Source: Eubacteriales bacterium
Lineage (GTDB): Bacteria; Bacillota; Clostridia; Christensenellales; CAG-138
Reading direction: 5' to 3'
Length of the DNA: 64,000 nucleotides
Assembly: GCA_028694155.1 (NCBI GenBank)
Contig: JAQUTY010000001.1
Coordinates: 186,001-250,000 of the forward strand
Numbering within the stretch: position 1 is the stretch's first letter; each line of letters opens with the position of its first letter. Below are positions 53,044 through 61,882 of this stretch, piece after piece. Position numbers and translations under genes: made by a program. Below the pieces are notes generated by a model. That model was not told the DNA's origin and made no database searches. It saw only the letters and a program-made list of their open reading frames with translations.

Positions 53044-54246
53044 TTACTTGGTAAAAAATTCCTTAACTTTTTTTAGCAAAATCGACCCCTCTTCGGGTTC
53101 GTTCTGTTTGGATAGTGTTTCCTCCTCTGCGCCGTTGGCACGGAGGACGAAGTTTAGCGCACCAAATGCGCTGCAGTAGTTGGACGAGCTGAGGCGTGGC
53201 GTATAGGGCATATCACGCTTGATGCTCAGTCCCAGTGCTTTTTTCATGAAGTCCAAAGCACCCCTCATCATCAAAAAGCCGCCTCCCGATAAGTATGTCG
53301 CAGGACGAGCCTGCGCATTCACACCCATGTCGGATATTTCCTTGCGTATCAACAAGCACAATTCCTCTGCACGAGCTTCGACTATCAATGAGATTGCCGA
53401 CAACGCAACTCGCTTTGAGCCCTTCTCGTTACGCAAAACCTCGGTCTTGTCCTTGTAATCAAGCGAAAAGACGTATCGCCTTTTTGCCTGTTCGGCAATC
53501 TCAAGCGGAACTTCAAGTCCAAAAGCAAGATCGCTCGAAAAATGATAGCCTCCAATAGGCAGCGTCGCAAGTCCCGTGATTGCTGCGCTCTCGATGATGC
53601 TCACATCGGTTTGATAATAGCCCACGTCTATGAGCACCGCCGGACGAACACGCTCCGCCTCCGGAATGAGCATAACCGCCTCGCCAAGTGCGGCACTTAT
53701 GCACATTGATATCTCAACACCCATTTCATCCAAGGTGTCTTGAACCGTCTTGATGTATTCCTCCTTGACGAACATGTGGCTTACAAGTCCACTCAGCTCG
53801 TCAGTCTCCAAGCCTATTGGCAGCTCGGTGGAGGACACTCCGTCCACAAGGAAGAACACGGGCGTGCTGTGCATGAGCACATAACCCTCAGGCGTCTTTG
53901 CCTTCTTTAGCGACTGGGCTATCAGACGGTCTACGTCCGCACCCTCAGTTCGCCTTGCACGAGATCCCAGCGTAATGGTGGAATCGCTCAACTCAAGCTT
54001 TGAAAAGCTGGGTGGAACCGTAAGCGCAACATCACGAATACGCATACAGCTTTCTGCCTCCGCCTTATTTATTGCGTCGACAACTGCCGTATGTAAACTC
54101 TGCCTGTCCAAAAAGGCGCCATCTATGAAACCATCATAGGGGGCAACGCCTGCACCGTGCACGACAATCCCATCCTTTTGGGCTGCGCTACCGTACAAGC
54201 ACACCACCTTTGAGCTTCCAATATCCAAAATCGCAGCGGGCTTCAT
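53044..54246 (-). CDS. ftsA: Cell-division protein FtsA
   Basis: The 400-residue actin-like protein tethers FtsZ to the membrane. It has the phosphate-binding start [15 protein letters not shown], an SHS2-like inserted domain (about 80-160), the second phosphate motif [14 protein letters not shown] and the adenosine motif [11 protein letters not shown]. The C-terminal VKEFFTK region should form the membrane-targeting helix. GGAGG precedes the ATG. Confidence 0.93.
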   Translation of the reverse strand: MKPAAILDIGSSKVVCLYGSAAQKDGIVVHGAGVAPYDGFIDGAFLDRQSLHTAVVDAINKAEAESCMRIRDVALTVPPSFSKLELSDSTITLGSRARRTEGADVDRLIAQSLKKAKTPEGYVLMHSTPVFFLVDGVSSTELPIGLETDELSGLVSHMFVKEEYIKTVQDTLDEMGVEISMCISAALGEAVMLIPEAERVRPAVLIDVGYYQTDVSIIESAAITGLATLPIGGYHFSSDLAFGLEVPLEIAEQAKRRYVFSLDYKDKTEVLRNEKGSKRVALSAISLIVEARAEELCLLIRKEISDMGVNAQARPATYLSGGGFLMMRGALDFMKKALGLSIKRDMPYTPRLSSSNYCSAFGALNFVLRANGAEEETLSKQNEPEEGSILLKKVKEFFTK

Positions 54247-54290
54247 CCCATTCCTCCGCTCTTGCGTAGAGTGATACTTTTACAAATAAG

Positions 54291-54319
54291 ATTATACACA
54301 AGAAAAAACCTCAGCGCAA
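54291..54319 (-). promoter_or_regulatory. Promoter of ftsA-ftsZ
   Basis: On the minus strand there is TTGCGC (54319-54314), 17 bp, TATAAT (54296-54291). The -35 overlaps the stem of the upstream terminator. Confidence 0.6.
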
Positions 54320-54342
54320 CACCAAATTGATATTGTCTGAGG
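54303..54342 (-). terminator. Terminator of the zinc/cadmium operon
   Basis: On the minus strand CCTCAG pairs with CTGAGG and is followed by TTTTTT, downstream of the P-type ATPase gene and just before the ftsA promoter. Confidence 0.75.
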
Positions 54343-54414
54343 AGATTTTAGCACATTAATGTGTACAAAATGCAAATTATCATGAAAACTGTGATGTGGT
54401 GTGCTTTTTTTCCA

Positions 54415-56253
54415 TCAACGCAAAGCACGCATGGCGTTGATGATTGCAATTACAGATACGCCAACATCTGCAAACACAGCAATCCACATATTGGCAATGC
54501 CCAATGCGCCAAGCAGCAGCACAATAGCCTTGACTGAAAGCGCAAACCAAATGTTTTGGCGCACGATGACCATGGTCTTTTTAGCTACCTTTATCGCCTC
54601 GGCGACCTTTGTGGGTTTGTCGTCCATCAGCACAACGTCCGCTGCTTCTATTGCTGCATCGCTTCCCATTGCGCCCATGGCTATGCCCACGTCTGCTCGT
54701 GCAAGCACGGGTGCATCGTTTATTCCGTCTCCCACAAAGGCAAGCGTGCTGCCCCGTGGTTTAATCTTGAGCAGCTTTTCTATTACGCCCGTCTTGTCGG
54801 CAGGCAGCAAGCCGGTGTGTACCTCGTCCAAGCCCAGTTGCACGGCTACCGCATGACCGACCTTTTGAATGTCGCCCGTCAGCATGACAGTCCGTTGGAT
54901 GCCAAGAGTTTTCAACTCGACAATGGCATTTTGGGATTCCGGCTTGACTTGATCTGCAATCACAATATGTCCGCAGTACACGCCCTGTTTTGCGATGTGA
55001 ATTACTGTGCCTACCTCTGTGCTGCACTCATGCCACGCCGCATGAGCTTCGTCCATCAGCCTGCCGTTTCCTGCATAAACCGTCTGACCGTCAATCGAAG
55101 CGATTATGCCCATGCCGGCTCTTTCCTCAATGCTGCCTATTCGCTCCTTGTCAATATGTCCGCCGTGCGCCCTTAAAATGGAGGCGGCAATGGGGTGTAA
55201 CGAGTAGCTCTCCGCAAGGGCGGCAATATCCAGAAGCTCCGCCTGCGACATGGCTTGCGGATGGATTGCAGCAACCGAGAAATTGCCGCAGGTCAACGTG
55301 CCGGTCTTATCAAATGCTACAATTCTTACTTTTGACAGGGCTTCAAGATAATTCGAGCCTTTGATGAGAATACCCTTTTTTGACGCTCCGCCTATACCGC
55401 CAAAGAATGACAGCGGAACGGAAATAACCAGCGCACAGGGACAGGACACGACAAGGAAAATTAAAGCCCTGTTAATCCATTGGCTCCACTGTCCAGTCAA
55501 AAGCGACGGCACTATTGCAACAACGGCTGCAGCAATGACCACGCAGGGCGTGTAGTAGCGTGCAAATCTGGTGATGAAATTCTCCGTCTTTGCTTTCTGC
55601 GAAGCAGAATTTTCGACCAGCTCCAATATCTTGGCGACCGTGCTTTGAGCATACTGGCTCATAACTCTAATGCGAATGACGGCGGTGATGTTCACCGAGC
55701 CGGAAATGACGTTATCGCCCTCTGCATAATCTCTAGGAAGCGATTCGCCCGTCAAAGCGGCGGTGTTGACCGTTGTTGAACCCTCAATGATTACTCCGTC
55801 CAGCGGTATTTTCTCGCCAGAACGCACGATGATGGTCTCGCCAACTGCGACCTGTTCGGGCGAAACGGTCAGCTCCTGACCATTGCGAATAACCACTGCA
55901 TGGTCGGGCTTAATATCCATCAGCGATGCAATGCTCCTCCTGCTCTTGCCAACGGCGATGCTCTGGAATAGCTCGCCCACCTGATAGAACAGCATCACAG
56001 CCGCTGCCTCGGGATACTCGCCTATTGCAAATGCGCCCACCGTGGCAAGAGCCATCAGAAAGTTTTCGTCAAACACCTGACCGTGTATGATGTTTGTAAC
56101 GGCACTCCACAGCACGTCATAGCCGATAATTAGATAGGGAACCGCAAAGAGGACAAGCCTCCACCAACCGTCAAGCGGTATGAAATAGGCTGCCACGCCC
56201 AGCACGGCGGCGGCAGCAATGCGTACTAAGTTTTTTCTCTGTTTATGTGTCAT
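54415..56253 (-). CDS. P1B-type heavy-metal ATPase (Zn/Cd/Pb type), no N-terminal metal domain
   Basis: The 612-residue ion pump has the membrane motif SCPCALVIS, the phosphorylation motif DKTGTLTCG, the hinge GDGINDAPVLA and the last-helix FADVGVSV with the aspartate expected for Zn/Cd ATPases (ZntA/CadA-type). It exports divalent metal. The usual N-terminal heavy-metal-associated domain is missing; it is the separate 72-residue gene upstream. It is in an operon with that gene and an ArsR regulator. Confidence 0.93.
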   Translation of the reverse strand: MTHKQRKNLVRIAAAAVLGVAAYFIPLDGWWRLVLFAVPYLIIGYDVLWSAVTNIIHGQVFDENFLMALATVGAFAIGEYPEAAAVMLFYQVGELFQSIAVGKSRRSIASLMDIKPDHAVVIRNGQELTVSPEQVAVGETIIVRSGEKIPLDGVIIEGSTTVNTAALTGESLPRDYAEGDNVISGSVNITAVIRIRVMSQYAQSTVAKILELVENSASQKAKTENFITRFARYYTPCVVIAAAVVAIVPSLLTGQWSQWINRALIFLVVSCPCALVISVPLSFFGGIGGASKKGILIKGSNYLEALSKVRIVAFDKTGTLTCGNFSVAAIHPQAMSQAELLDIAALAESYSLHPIAASILRAHGGHIDKERIGSIEERAGMGIIASIDGQTVYAGNGRLMDEAHAAWHECSTEVGTVIHIAKQGVYCGHIVIADQVKPESQNAIVELKTLGIQRTVMLTGDIQKVGHAVAVQLGLDEVHTGLLPADKTGVIEKLLKIKPRGSTLAFVGDGINDAPVLARADVGIAMGAMGSDAAIEAADVVLMDDKPTKVAEAIKVAKKTMVIVRQNIWFALSVKAIVLLLGALGIANMWIAVFADVGVSVIAIINAMRALR

Positions 56254-56274
56254 CTCTAACCCTCAAATGGCATT

Positions 56275-56311
56275 ATTCGTCTATTTGGGGTCTGACCCCA
56301 AATGAACGAAT
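56275..56311 (-). repeat. Intercistronic inverted repeat
   Basis: Plus-strand ATTCGT-CT-ATTTGGGGT, loop CTG, then ACCCCAAAT-GA-ACGAAT: a 17-bp stem with a 2-bp mismatch. It fills the gap between the HMA-domain gene and the ATPase gene, directly after the former's stop. There is no T-run. It looks like a REP/MITE-type hairpin that could alter the ratio of the two products. Confidence 0.6.
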
Positions 56312-56530
56312 TTAGTATATAATCTTGCAGTCGGGTTCAATGCGCCTGCACACCTTGACCGCTTTATTCAATATCTCATCGAATGTGGCGTCGTCCGCCT
56401 CTATGGTAAGTTTTTGAGACAAAAAGTTTACCGAGCAGGTGTCCACTCCTTCAATCTTTTTTATCCCCTCTTCCATTTTGCGTGCGCAGTTTGCACAGTC
56501 CAGCTCTTCAAGTAAAAACGTCTTTTTCAT
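56312..56530 (-). CDS. Stand-alone heavy-metal-associated (HMA) domain protein
   Basis: The 72-residue protein is one HMA domain with the metal site DCANCARKMEEGI and the ferredoxin-like fold continuing KIEGVDTCSVNFLSQKLTIE. It probably passes metal to the ATPase. The ATG overlaps the arsR stop (ATGA), with GGAGGA upstream. Confidence 0.88.
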   Translation of the reverse strand: MKKTFLLEELDCANCARKMEEGIKKIEGVDTCSVNFLSQKLTIEADDATFDEILNKAVKVCRRIEPDCKIIY

Positions 56531-56871
56531 CTTTCCTCCTCCGTCAAGTGCTCGAACCCCTGCCCGATTATTGAGCGTACATGCTCGTCGGCAAGCATGT
56601 ACAGCTTGGTTTTGCCGTCCCTGCGATAAGTCACCAGCTTTGCATTTCTCAGAATTTTTAGCTGATGCGATATTGCAGATTGCTCCATTCCCAACAGTTC
56701 GGCAATCGCACACACACATAGCTCCGACTCAAACAGTGAGTATAAAATCTTTATGCGCGTAGTGTCCCCGAATATTTTGAACAGATCGCCCAGATCGCAC
56801 AAAAGCTCATCGTTGGGCATCAAATCCTTTACCTCTACCAGAAGCGCACTGTGGTCATGCTTTTCAATCAC
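56527..56871 (-). CDS. ArsR/SmtB-family metal-responsive repressor (CadC-like)
   Basis: The 114-residue winged-helix protein has the metal-site motif ELCVCAIAELLGM (alpha-3 type) and the recognition helix QSAISHQLKILRNAKLV. It should leave DNA when zinc, cadmium or lead binds, freeing the operon. It starts at GTG 56871 with AAAGGA upstream. A perfect palindrome in its promoter is the likely operator. Confidence 0.93.
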   Translation of the reverse strand: MIEKHDHSALLVEVKDLMPNDELLCDLGDLFKIFGDTTRIKILYSLFESELCVCAIAELLGMEQSAISHQLKILRNAKLVTYRRDGKTKLYMLADEHVRSIIGQGFEHLTEEER

Positions 56872-56888
56872 TTATAGTATCGTCCTTT

Positions 56889-56910
56889 CATATGAATCTA
56901 TGTTCATATG
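56889..56910 (-). promoter_or_regulatory. ArsR-type operator
   Basis: CATATGAA-TCTATG-TTCATATG is a perfect inverted repeat resembling SmtB/CzrA operators. It overlaps the -10 box of the arsR operon by three bases and extends downstream over the start of transcription. Confidence 0.75.
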
Positions 56911-56936
56911 ATAACTCGTTCACTTATATTTGTCAA
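56908..56936 (-). promoter_or_regulatory. Promoter of the arsR-HMA-ATPase operon
   Basis: On the minus strand there is TTGACA (56936-56931), 17 bp, TATCAT (56913-56908). Confidence 0.75.
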
Positions 56937-56979
56937 TAGCTTAGCTGATATTTTTGTGCGGACGGGCATATAGTTTTGC

Positions 56980-58695
56980 ATGAAAATACTGCTAGTTGGA
57001 AATCCGAATTGTGGCAAGACCACCCTGTTCAATGCGCTCACAGGCGCACACGAGCGAGTCTCCAACCGTGCCGGCGTCACGGTCGATCACAGTGAGCGCA
57101 AAATGCGTGGCGCAGACGCCGTGATTGTTGACCTGCCCGGAATCTACTCCCTCAATCCACATTCGATGGACGAGCAGATTGCATCTGAGGCGATAGCGGC
57201 GCATAAGCCTGACTTAATTGTCAATATTGTTGACGCAACAAACCTACAGCGCAACCTGTTTTTAACCACACAGCTCATGGAGCTGGGGGTGCCGCAAGTC
57301 GTTGCGCTTAACATGATGGACGAGGCAAAAAAGCTGGGTCTTGAGGTTGATGCAAGCCAGCTTGAGCGCACACTTTGCTTGCCGGTCATACCCATTGTGG
57401 CAAAGACTGGCGATGGTCTGTCCGCATTGAAGCGCACCATTTTTTCAACGCACAAATGTCCATCGCCATTTTGCAAAGGTTGCAGCGCAACTGCACGGTA
57501 TCGTTGCCTTGAGCGAGTTGGCGCACCCAACAAAGCTCGTGTTTCCGTCTTGGATAGGGTCTTAACTCACAGGTGGTTGGGGTTCCCAATATTCTTTGCA
57601 ATCATGGGGTTGGTTTTTTATCTCACGTTCGGGTCTGTGGGCGCATATCTTTCGGAGGGCGCAAAAAAGCTCGGCGAGTTGTTGTGTGAGTGGGTGCGTT
57701 CTTTGATGTTCTCCTCCCCTTATTGGCTGTCGGGCTTAATTGTCGATGGTATTTTCAACGGCGTCACAGGAGTTCTTACCTTCCTGCCGCAGATTGCTCT
57801 GTTGTTTGGATTTCTTTCGCTGTTGGAGGACAGCGGCTATCTTGCAAGAATAGCGTTCATCATGGACGCACCAATGCGCAGGCTCGGACTTGACGGCAAG
57901 GCGTTTGTGCCGCTTTTGATGGGCTTTGGCTGCACCGTCCCCGCCGCCCTTGCCACCCGTACTCTTGGCAGCAGGCGTGAACGCGGGCTCACGCTTTTGA
58001 TGCTCCCGTTTCTGCCCTGCTCTGCAAAGCTGCCGGTGTTCGCTCTGATATCAAGCTGCTTTTTCAAAGAGCGCAGTTGGCTTGTCATTCTTGCCCTGTA
58101 TGCTATGGGCATAGCCGTTGCCGTTCTGACAGCAATGTTCTTTGGCGGCAAGCGACGCTCCGAGCCTTTTTTGATGGAGCTGCCGCCCTATCGCCGTCCT
58201 ACTTTCAGAAACACTTGGATGCAGATTTCAGTTCGAACAGGTCACTTTTTGTACCGTGCAGGAACCATCATACTTATCATGTCCGCCGTTCTGTGGGCAT
58301 TGATGCACTTTTCGGTGCAGTTTGCATACACCGATCAGACGCAAAGCAGTCTGCTGGGAGCGATTGGCACTTTGATTGCCCCTGCATTCTCACCGCTTGG
58401 GTTCGGATTTTGGCAAGCAGCGGTCGCTCTCATTGTGGGTCTGATTGCAAAGGAAGCGGTGCTGTCCTCTCTGCTCCTGTTCTATGGCGGTTCGCTTGCA
58501 GCCATCCAAGCGGCTTTTACTCCCCTGTCCGCATTCTGCTTTTTGACCTTTGTGCTGCTCTATCCGCCCTGCTTTGCATCCGTAATCACCATTCACCGAG
58601 AGCGACGCTCACGCCTCTCAACTGCATTTGCCCTGCTCTTTTGGCCCATTGTCGCATATGCGGTATGTCTGCTCATCAGTCTTTTGGCGAGGTAG
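56980..58695 (+). CDS. feoB: Ferrous iron transporter FeoB, short form
   Basis: The 571-residue protein imports Fe(II). The N-terminal GTPase has G1 GNPNCGKTTLFNALTG, G3 DLPGIYSL and G4 NMMD. The helical regulatory domain is shortened: the cysteine-bearing CPSPFCKGC segment and ARYRC lead straight to the membrane part (from about residue 205; FLPQIALLFGFLSLLEDSGYLARIAF and GFGCTVPAALATRTL). FeoB proteins are usually longer. No feoA is nearby. The ATG follows a TATAGT (56969-56974) after 5 bases without a ribosome site, a weaker leaderless candidate. It is divergent from arsR. Confidence 0.92.
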   Translation: MKILLVGNPNCGKTTLFNALTGAHERVSNRAGVTVDHSERKMRGADAVIVDLPGIYSLNPHSMDEQIASEAIAAHKPDLIVNIVDATNLQRNLFLTTQLMELGVPQVVALNMMDEAKKLGLEVDASQLERTLCLPVIPIVAKTGDGLSALKRTIFSTHKCPSPFCKGCSATARYRCLERVGAPNKARVSVLDRVLTHRWLGFPIFFAIMGLVFYLTFGSVGAYLSEGAKKLGELLCEWVRSLMFSSPYWLSGLIVDGIFNGVTGVLTFLPQIALLFGFLSLLEDSGYLARIAFIMDAPMRRLGLDGKAFVPLLMGFGCTVPAALATRTLGSRRERGLTLLMLPFLPCSAKLPVFALISSCFFKERSWLVILALYAMGIAVAVLTAMFFGGKRRSEPFLMELPPYRRPTFRNTWMQISVRTGHFLYRAGTIILIMSAVLWALMHFSVQFAYTDQTQSSLLGAIGTLIAPAFSPLGFGFWQAAVALIVGLIAKEAVLSSLLLFYGGSLAAIQAAFTPLSAFCFLTFVLLYPPCFASVITIHRERRSRLSTAFALLFWPIVAYAVCLLISLLAR

Positions 58696-58723
58696 TTGCG
58701 CATAGAAGACAATGTGCTATAAT
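58696..58723 (+). promoter_or_regulatory. Promoter of the MFS gene; leaderless start
   Basis: TTGCGC at 58696-58701 (beginning at the feoB end), 16 bp, TATAAT at 58718-58723. The ATG at 58730 lies 6 bases beyond and lacks a ribosome site. Confidence 0.65.
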
Positions 58724-58729
58724 GGGCAT

Positions 58730-59992
58730 ATGAACGACAATAAATCAAGGAAAAAAATGTCGCAGGCAATGGTCTTTATCCTTATGTTTGGGATAGTAAG
58801 CCTGTTTTCCGATATGACGCACGAGGGCGCATCAAGCATACGGGGCGCATATCTTGCGCTTGTTGGTGCGTCTGCCGGAACAATTGGGTTCGTATCGGGC
58901 TTGGGCGAGCTTGTTGGCTATTCCATGCGCTATGTGTTTGGCAAGCTCACCGACAAGAGCAAGCGCTATTGGCCCATGACCATTGTGGGCTATGTTTTTG
59001 ACATAGTTGCCGTCCCTGCGCTGGCGTTGGTGGGTGAAGACGGTTGGATTTTTGCTTGCGGATTGCTAATAGTTCAACGCATGGGCAAGGCGATAAAGAA
59101 GCCTGCAAAGGATACCATCATGTCCTTTGCCGCATCGCAGGAGGGCGTTGGCAAGAGCTTTGGATTGCAGGAAGCATTGGATCAAATAGGCGCATTTTTA
59201 GGCCCGGTGCTGCTGTATGTAGTGATGCTGCTAAAAACTGAGGGCAGCACCTTTGAGCTATACTCGACCTGCTTTGCAATCCTTGCCATTCCCGGAGCGA
59301 TTACTCTTGTTTTGTTGCTTCTGACAAAGCGCAAGTTTCCATCGCCCGAGCAATTCGAACCCGAGCCCAAGGAATATGTCCCCTTTAAGCTGAAAAAAGA
59401 GTTTATCCTATATATTGGCGGGATAAGCCTGTTTGCGTTTGGATTCATTGATTACTCAATCATCATTATGCACGTTTCTCGCACCTACTCAACTCTTGCG
59501 GTAGGACTGCAGGAAACGTCCTCCCTGCTGTCAAGCGGCTCGCTTCCCCTGCTGTATGCCGGTGCAATGCTGGTTGATGCGGTAGCTGCGCTGATATTCG
59601 GCTATCTTTACGACAAAAAAGGTGTGAAGATACTCGTTGTTTCAACGCTCATCTCCGCACCGTTTGCGATTCTTGTTTTTGCATTTGACTCGATTGCCGC
59701 CGTTCTGATTGGCATTGCCCTTTGGGGCGTAGGCATGGGAGCGCAGGAGTCCATTTTGAAGGCCGCCGTCACCCAAATGGTTCCAAAGAGCAGCCGTGCC
59801 ACCGGCTACGGGGTGTTTGAATGTTCCTTCGGCGTGTTCTGGTTTTTGGGAAGCTGGCTTTTGGGCGTGTTATACGATTTGAGCCTGCCCCTGATGATAA
59901 CCGTATCTGTTGCAACACAGTTGCTTGCCATTCCCCTTTATCTCTACTCATCAAAGCTGCACAAAAAGGATATGCCTGCACAAATCAACTGA
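58730..59992 (+). CDS. Major facilitator superfamily transporter
   Basis: The 420-residue protein has about twelve membrane helices. The N-terminal FGIVSLFSDMTHEGASSIRG and the loop RMGKAIKKPAKDTIMS are typical of an MFS group found next to sugar or drug efflux genes; the substrate is unknown. I place the start at ATG 58730 (MNDNKSRKKM) because the ATG at 58712 lies inside the promoter. It is convergent with psuK, with 9 bp between the stops. Confidence 0.88.
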   Translation: MNDNKSRKKMSQAMVFILMFGIVSLFSDMTHEGASSIRGAYLALVGASAGTIGFVSGLGELVGYSMRYVFGKLTDKSKRYWPMTIVGYVFDIVAVPALALVGEDGWIFACGLLIVQRMGKAIKKPAKDTIMSFAASQEGVGKSFGLQEALDQIGAFLGPVLLYVVMLLKTEGSTFELYSTCFAILAIPGAITLVLLLLTKRKFPSPEQFEPEPKEYVPFKLKKEFILYIGGISLFAFGFIDYSIIIMHVSRTYSTLAVGLQETSSLLSSGSLPLLYAGAMLVDAVAALIFGYLYDKKGVKILVVSTLISAPFAILVFAFDSIAAVLIGIALWGVGMGAQESILKAAVTQMVPKSSRATGYGVFECSFGVFWFLGSWLLGVLYDLSLPLMITVSVATQLLAIPLYLYSSKLHKKDMPAQIN

Positions 59993-60001
59993 TAGAAAAG
60001 T

Positions 60002-60958
60002 CTATATTTCTTGTATTTTTGAAAGAAGTGCGTCCCTGTTTTGCTCGTAGCGTGCCTCTGCTACGCCGTGCGGAAGTCTGAAAACCTCCGTTACTCCCTG
60101 ATGCTCAAGCGTTATTGATGCGCCTACCGCGCCCTTTATCATGGATATTTCTACAGGGTCATTTTCAAGGCGGCTTATTAGAAAGCTGCCGCCAAAGGTA
60201 TCTCCTGCTCCGGTTGGGTCAACAATATTGCTTGCGCATGAAGGCACAAGAATACACCTATCCGTGTTGCGATTGTACACCATTGCTCCACGCTCGCCCA
60301 GCTTGACCACCACCAACGACGGCCCCATATCACTGAGTCGCTTTGCATAGTCCTTGAGGCTGTCCAACGAACGCCCATAGGAAATATCAAAAAACTTGCA
60401 CAGCTCGTCCTCACTTGGCAGAATGGTATTTAAGCGCGGCAAAATGCGCTTCCAATCGGACAAATACTGTGGGAAGAACCACTCGTAATGCGGATCAAGC
60501 TGAATATATCTGTCATTTTGTATGTGCTCAAGCAACGCCTCAACAGATGTGGTTGGCAGCGGCGAAAAATGATAACCCTTAGGCTCTTCAAAGTATGCTC
60601 TGGGCGTGCTATCAGGATCGGGGGCTGCGCTTTGGCGTGTGCAGGCATCGTGGTGCAGTACCCAATGGCGATAACCGTCATCATCGAATAGCATCCACAG
60701 CTTTATTCCCACTCTGTCCGTTTGCACCAATCCGCTTGCGTCCATTGCAGGATTGCTCGTGATGCTCTCAAGCTCATCTTTTCTGAATTGCTTGCCCAGC
60801 TTTGTTGAAATGCCCACCTCTTTGTTGGCGCACCACAACGATGCGCCCGAGGCGGCATACATTCCCGCGCCGCCTGCGACGCCAAAGTATGCCGAACCAT
60901 CGGTGCGAATTACGTTGTCAATAGTCGAATGTCCGAATACGACTGCTTTAAGGCTCAT
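60002..60958 (-). CDS. psuK: PfkB-family kinase, probably pseudouridine kinase
   Basis: The 318-residue sugar kinase has the PfkB signature DPTGAGDTFGGSFL with the catalytic aspartate, and a GGAGMYAASGA glycine motif. The family phosphorylates many sugars and nucleosides. It overlaps psuG by 4 bp (ATGA), which argues that the substrate is pseudouridine. The function call rests on context rather than sequence. Confidence 0.82.
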   Translation of the reverse strand: MSLKAVVFGHSTIDNVIRTDGSAYFGVAGGAGMYAASGASLWCANKEVGISTKLGKQFRKDELESITSNPAMDASGLVQTDRVGIKLWMLFDDDGYRHWVLHHDACTRQSAAPDPDSTPRAYFEEPKGYHFSPLPTTSVEALLEHIQNDRYIQLDPHYEWFFPQYLSDWKRILPRLNTILPSEDELCKFFDISYGRSLDSLKDYAKRLSDMGPSLVVVKLGERGAMVYNRNTDRCILVPSCASNIVDPTGAGDTFGGSFLISRLENDPVEISMIKGAVGASITLEHQGVTEVFRLPHGVAEARYEQNRDALLSKIQEI

Positions 60959-61878
60959 CTCAGTTTACATAGCTCCACGGCGATCTTTGCCGCCACTTCT
61001 GCATTATGATACACCAATTTTATGTTTGCCGCAAGGCTTCTTCCTTCGGTTAGTTCCTTGACACGAGCCAGCACATACGGAGTGCTGTCCTTGCCTGTTA
61101 CGCCATCGTGCTCAGCGTCCTCAACCGCCTTCTCAATAACAGGGTTGATTTCCTCGCTCTTTATCTCATACTCCTTGGGAATCGGTACGCACACGAGCAT
61201 ACCCGTCTGTATTCCCAGTTCCTTTTGAACATGGAAGGTTTCTGCAATCTGCTTTTCTGTGTCCATGCGATAATCCACATGATATGCGCTCTCCGATGAG
61301 AAGAACGCAGGCAACGTGCGTGTGCCATAGCCTATCGTGGTAACGCCCTTTGTCTCAAGATACTCCAGCGTCTTTGGCAGATCCAAAATTGCCTTTGCGC
61401 CTGCGCACACAATCATGGTGCGTGTCATGCCCAGCTCGTCAAGGTCGGCAGAAATATCAAAGGTGTGCTCGGCTCCACGATGTACGCCGCCAAGCCCTCC
61501 GGTACAAAACACATCTATGCCTGCCATGTCCGCTATCAGGCTCGTTGCAGCACAGGTTGTTGCGCCGTCCAGCTTGTTGGCAACCATCGCCGCTATATCT
61601 CTGCGGCTCGCCTTTCCAACCGTGGTTCTGCCGTTTTTGCCCATGTACTCGATTTCCTCTTCGTTGAGTCCAACGATAATCTCGCCCCCAATAATTCCTA
61701 TCGTTGCAGGCACGGCACCGTTCTTGCGGATTATGCTTTCAACATTCTTCGAGGTTTCCACATTCTGTGGATAAGGCATTCCATGCGCTATAATCGTTGA
61801 TTCCAGCGCAACGACGGGGCGATTGTCCGCCAGTGCTTGTTGTACCTGCTCACTTACTTTAATGTGTTTTACTTCCAT
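60955..61878 (-). CDS. psuG: Pseudouridine-5'-phosphate glycosidase
   Basis: The 307-residue enzyme splits pseudouridine 5'-phosphate to uracil and ribose 5-phosphate. Family marks are ALESTIIAHGMPYPQN, ATIGIIGGEI, KASRRDIAAMVANKLDGATT and FCTGGLGGVHRGAEHTFD. It lies 4 bp after the ABC permease gene, so uptake and breakdown are co-transcribed. Confidence 0.95.
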   Translation of the reverse strand: MEVKHIKVSEQVQQALADNRPVVALESTIIAHGMPYPQNVETSKNVESIIRKNGAVPATIGIIGGEIIVGLNEEEIEYMGKNGRTTVGKASRRDIAAMVANKLDGATTCAATSLIADMAGIDVFCTGGLGGVHRGAEHTFDISADLDELGMTRTMIVCAGAKAILDLPKTLEYLETKGVTTIGYGTRTLPAFFSSESAYHVDYRMDTEKQIAETFHVQKELGIQTGMLVCVPIPKEYEIKSEEINPVIEKAVEDAEHDGVTGKDSTPYVLARVKELTEGRSLAANIKLVYHNAEVAAKIAVELCKLR

Positions 61879-61882
61879 TGTT

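Noticed and set aside
61337..61774. Plus-strand frame opposite psuG
   Set aside because: It is the shadow of a clear PsuG gene, with no motif of its own.
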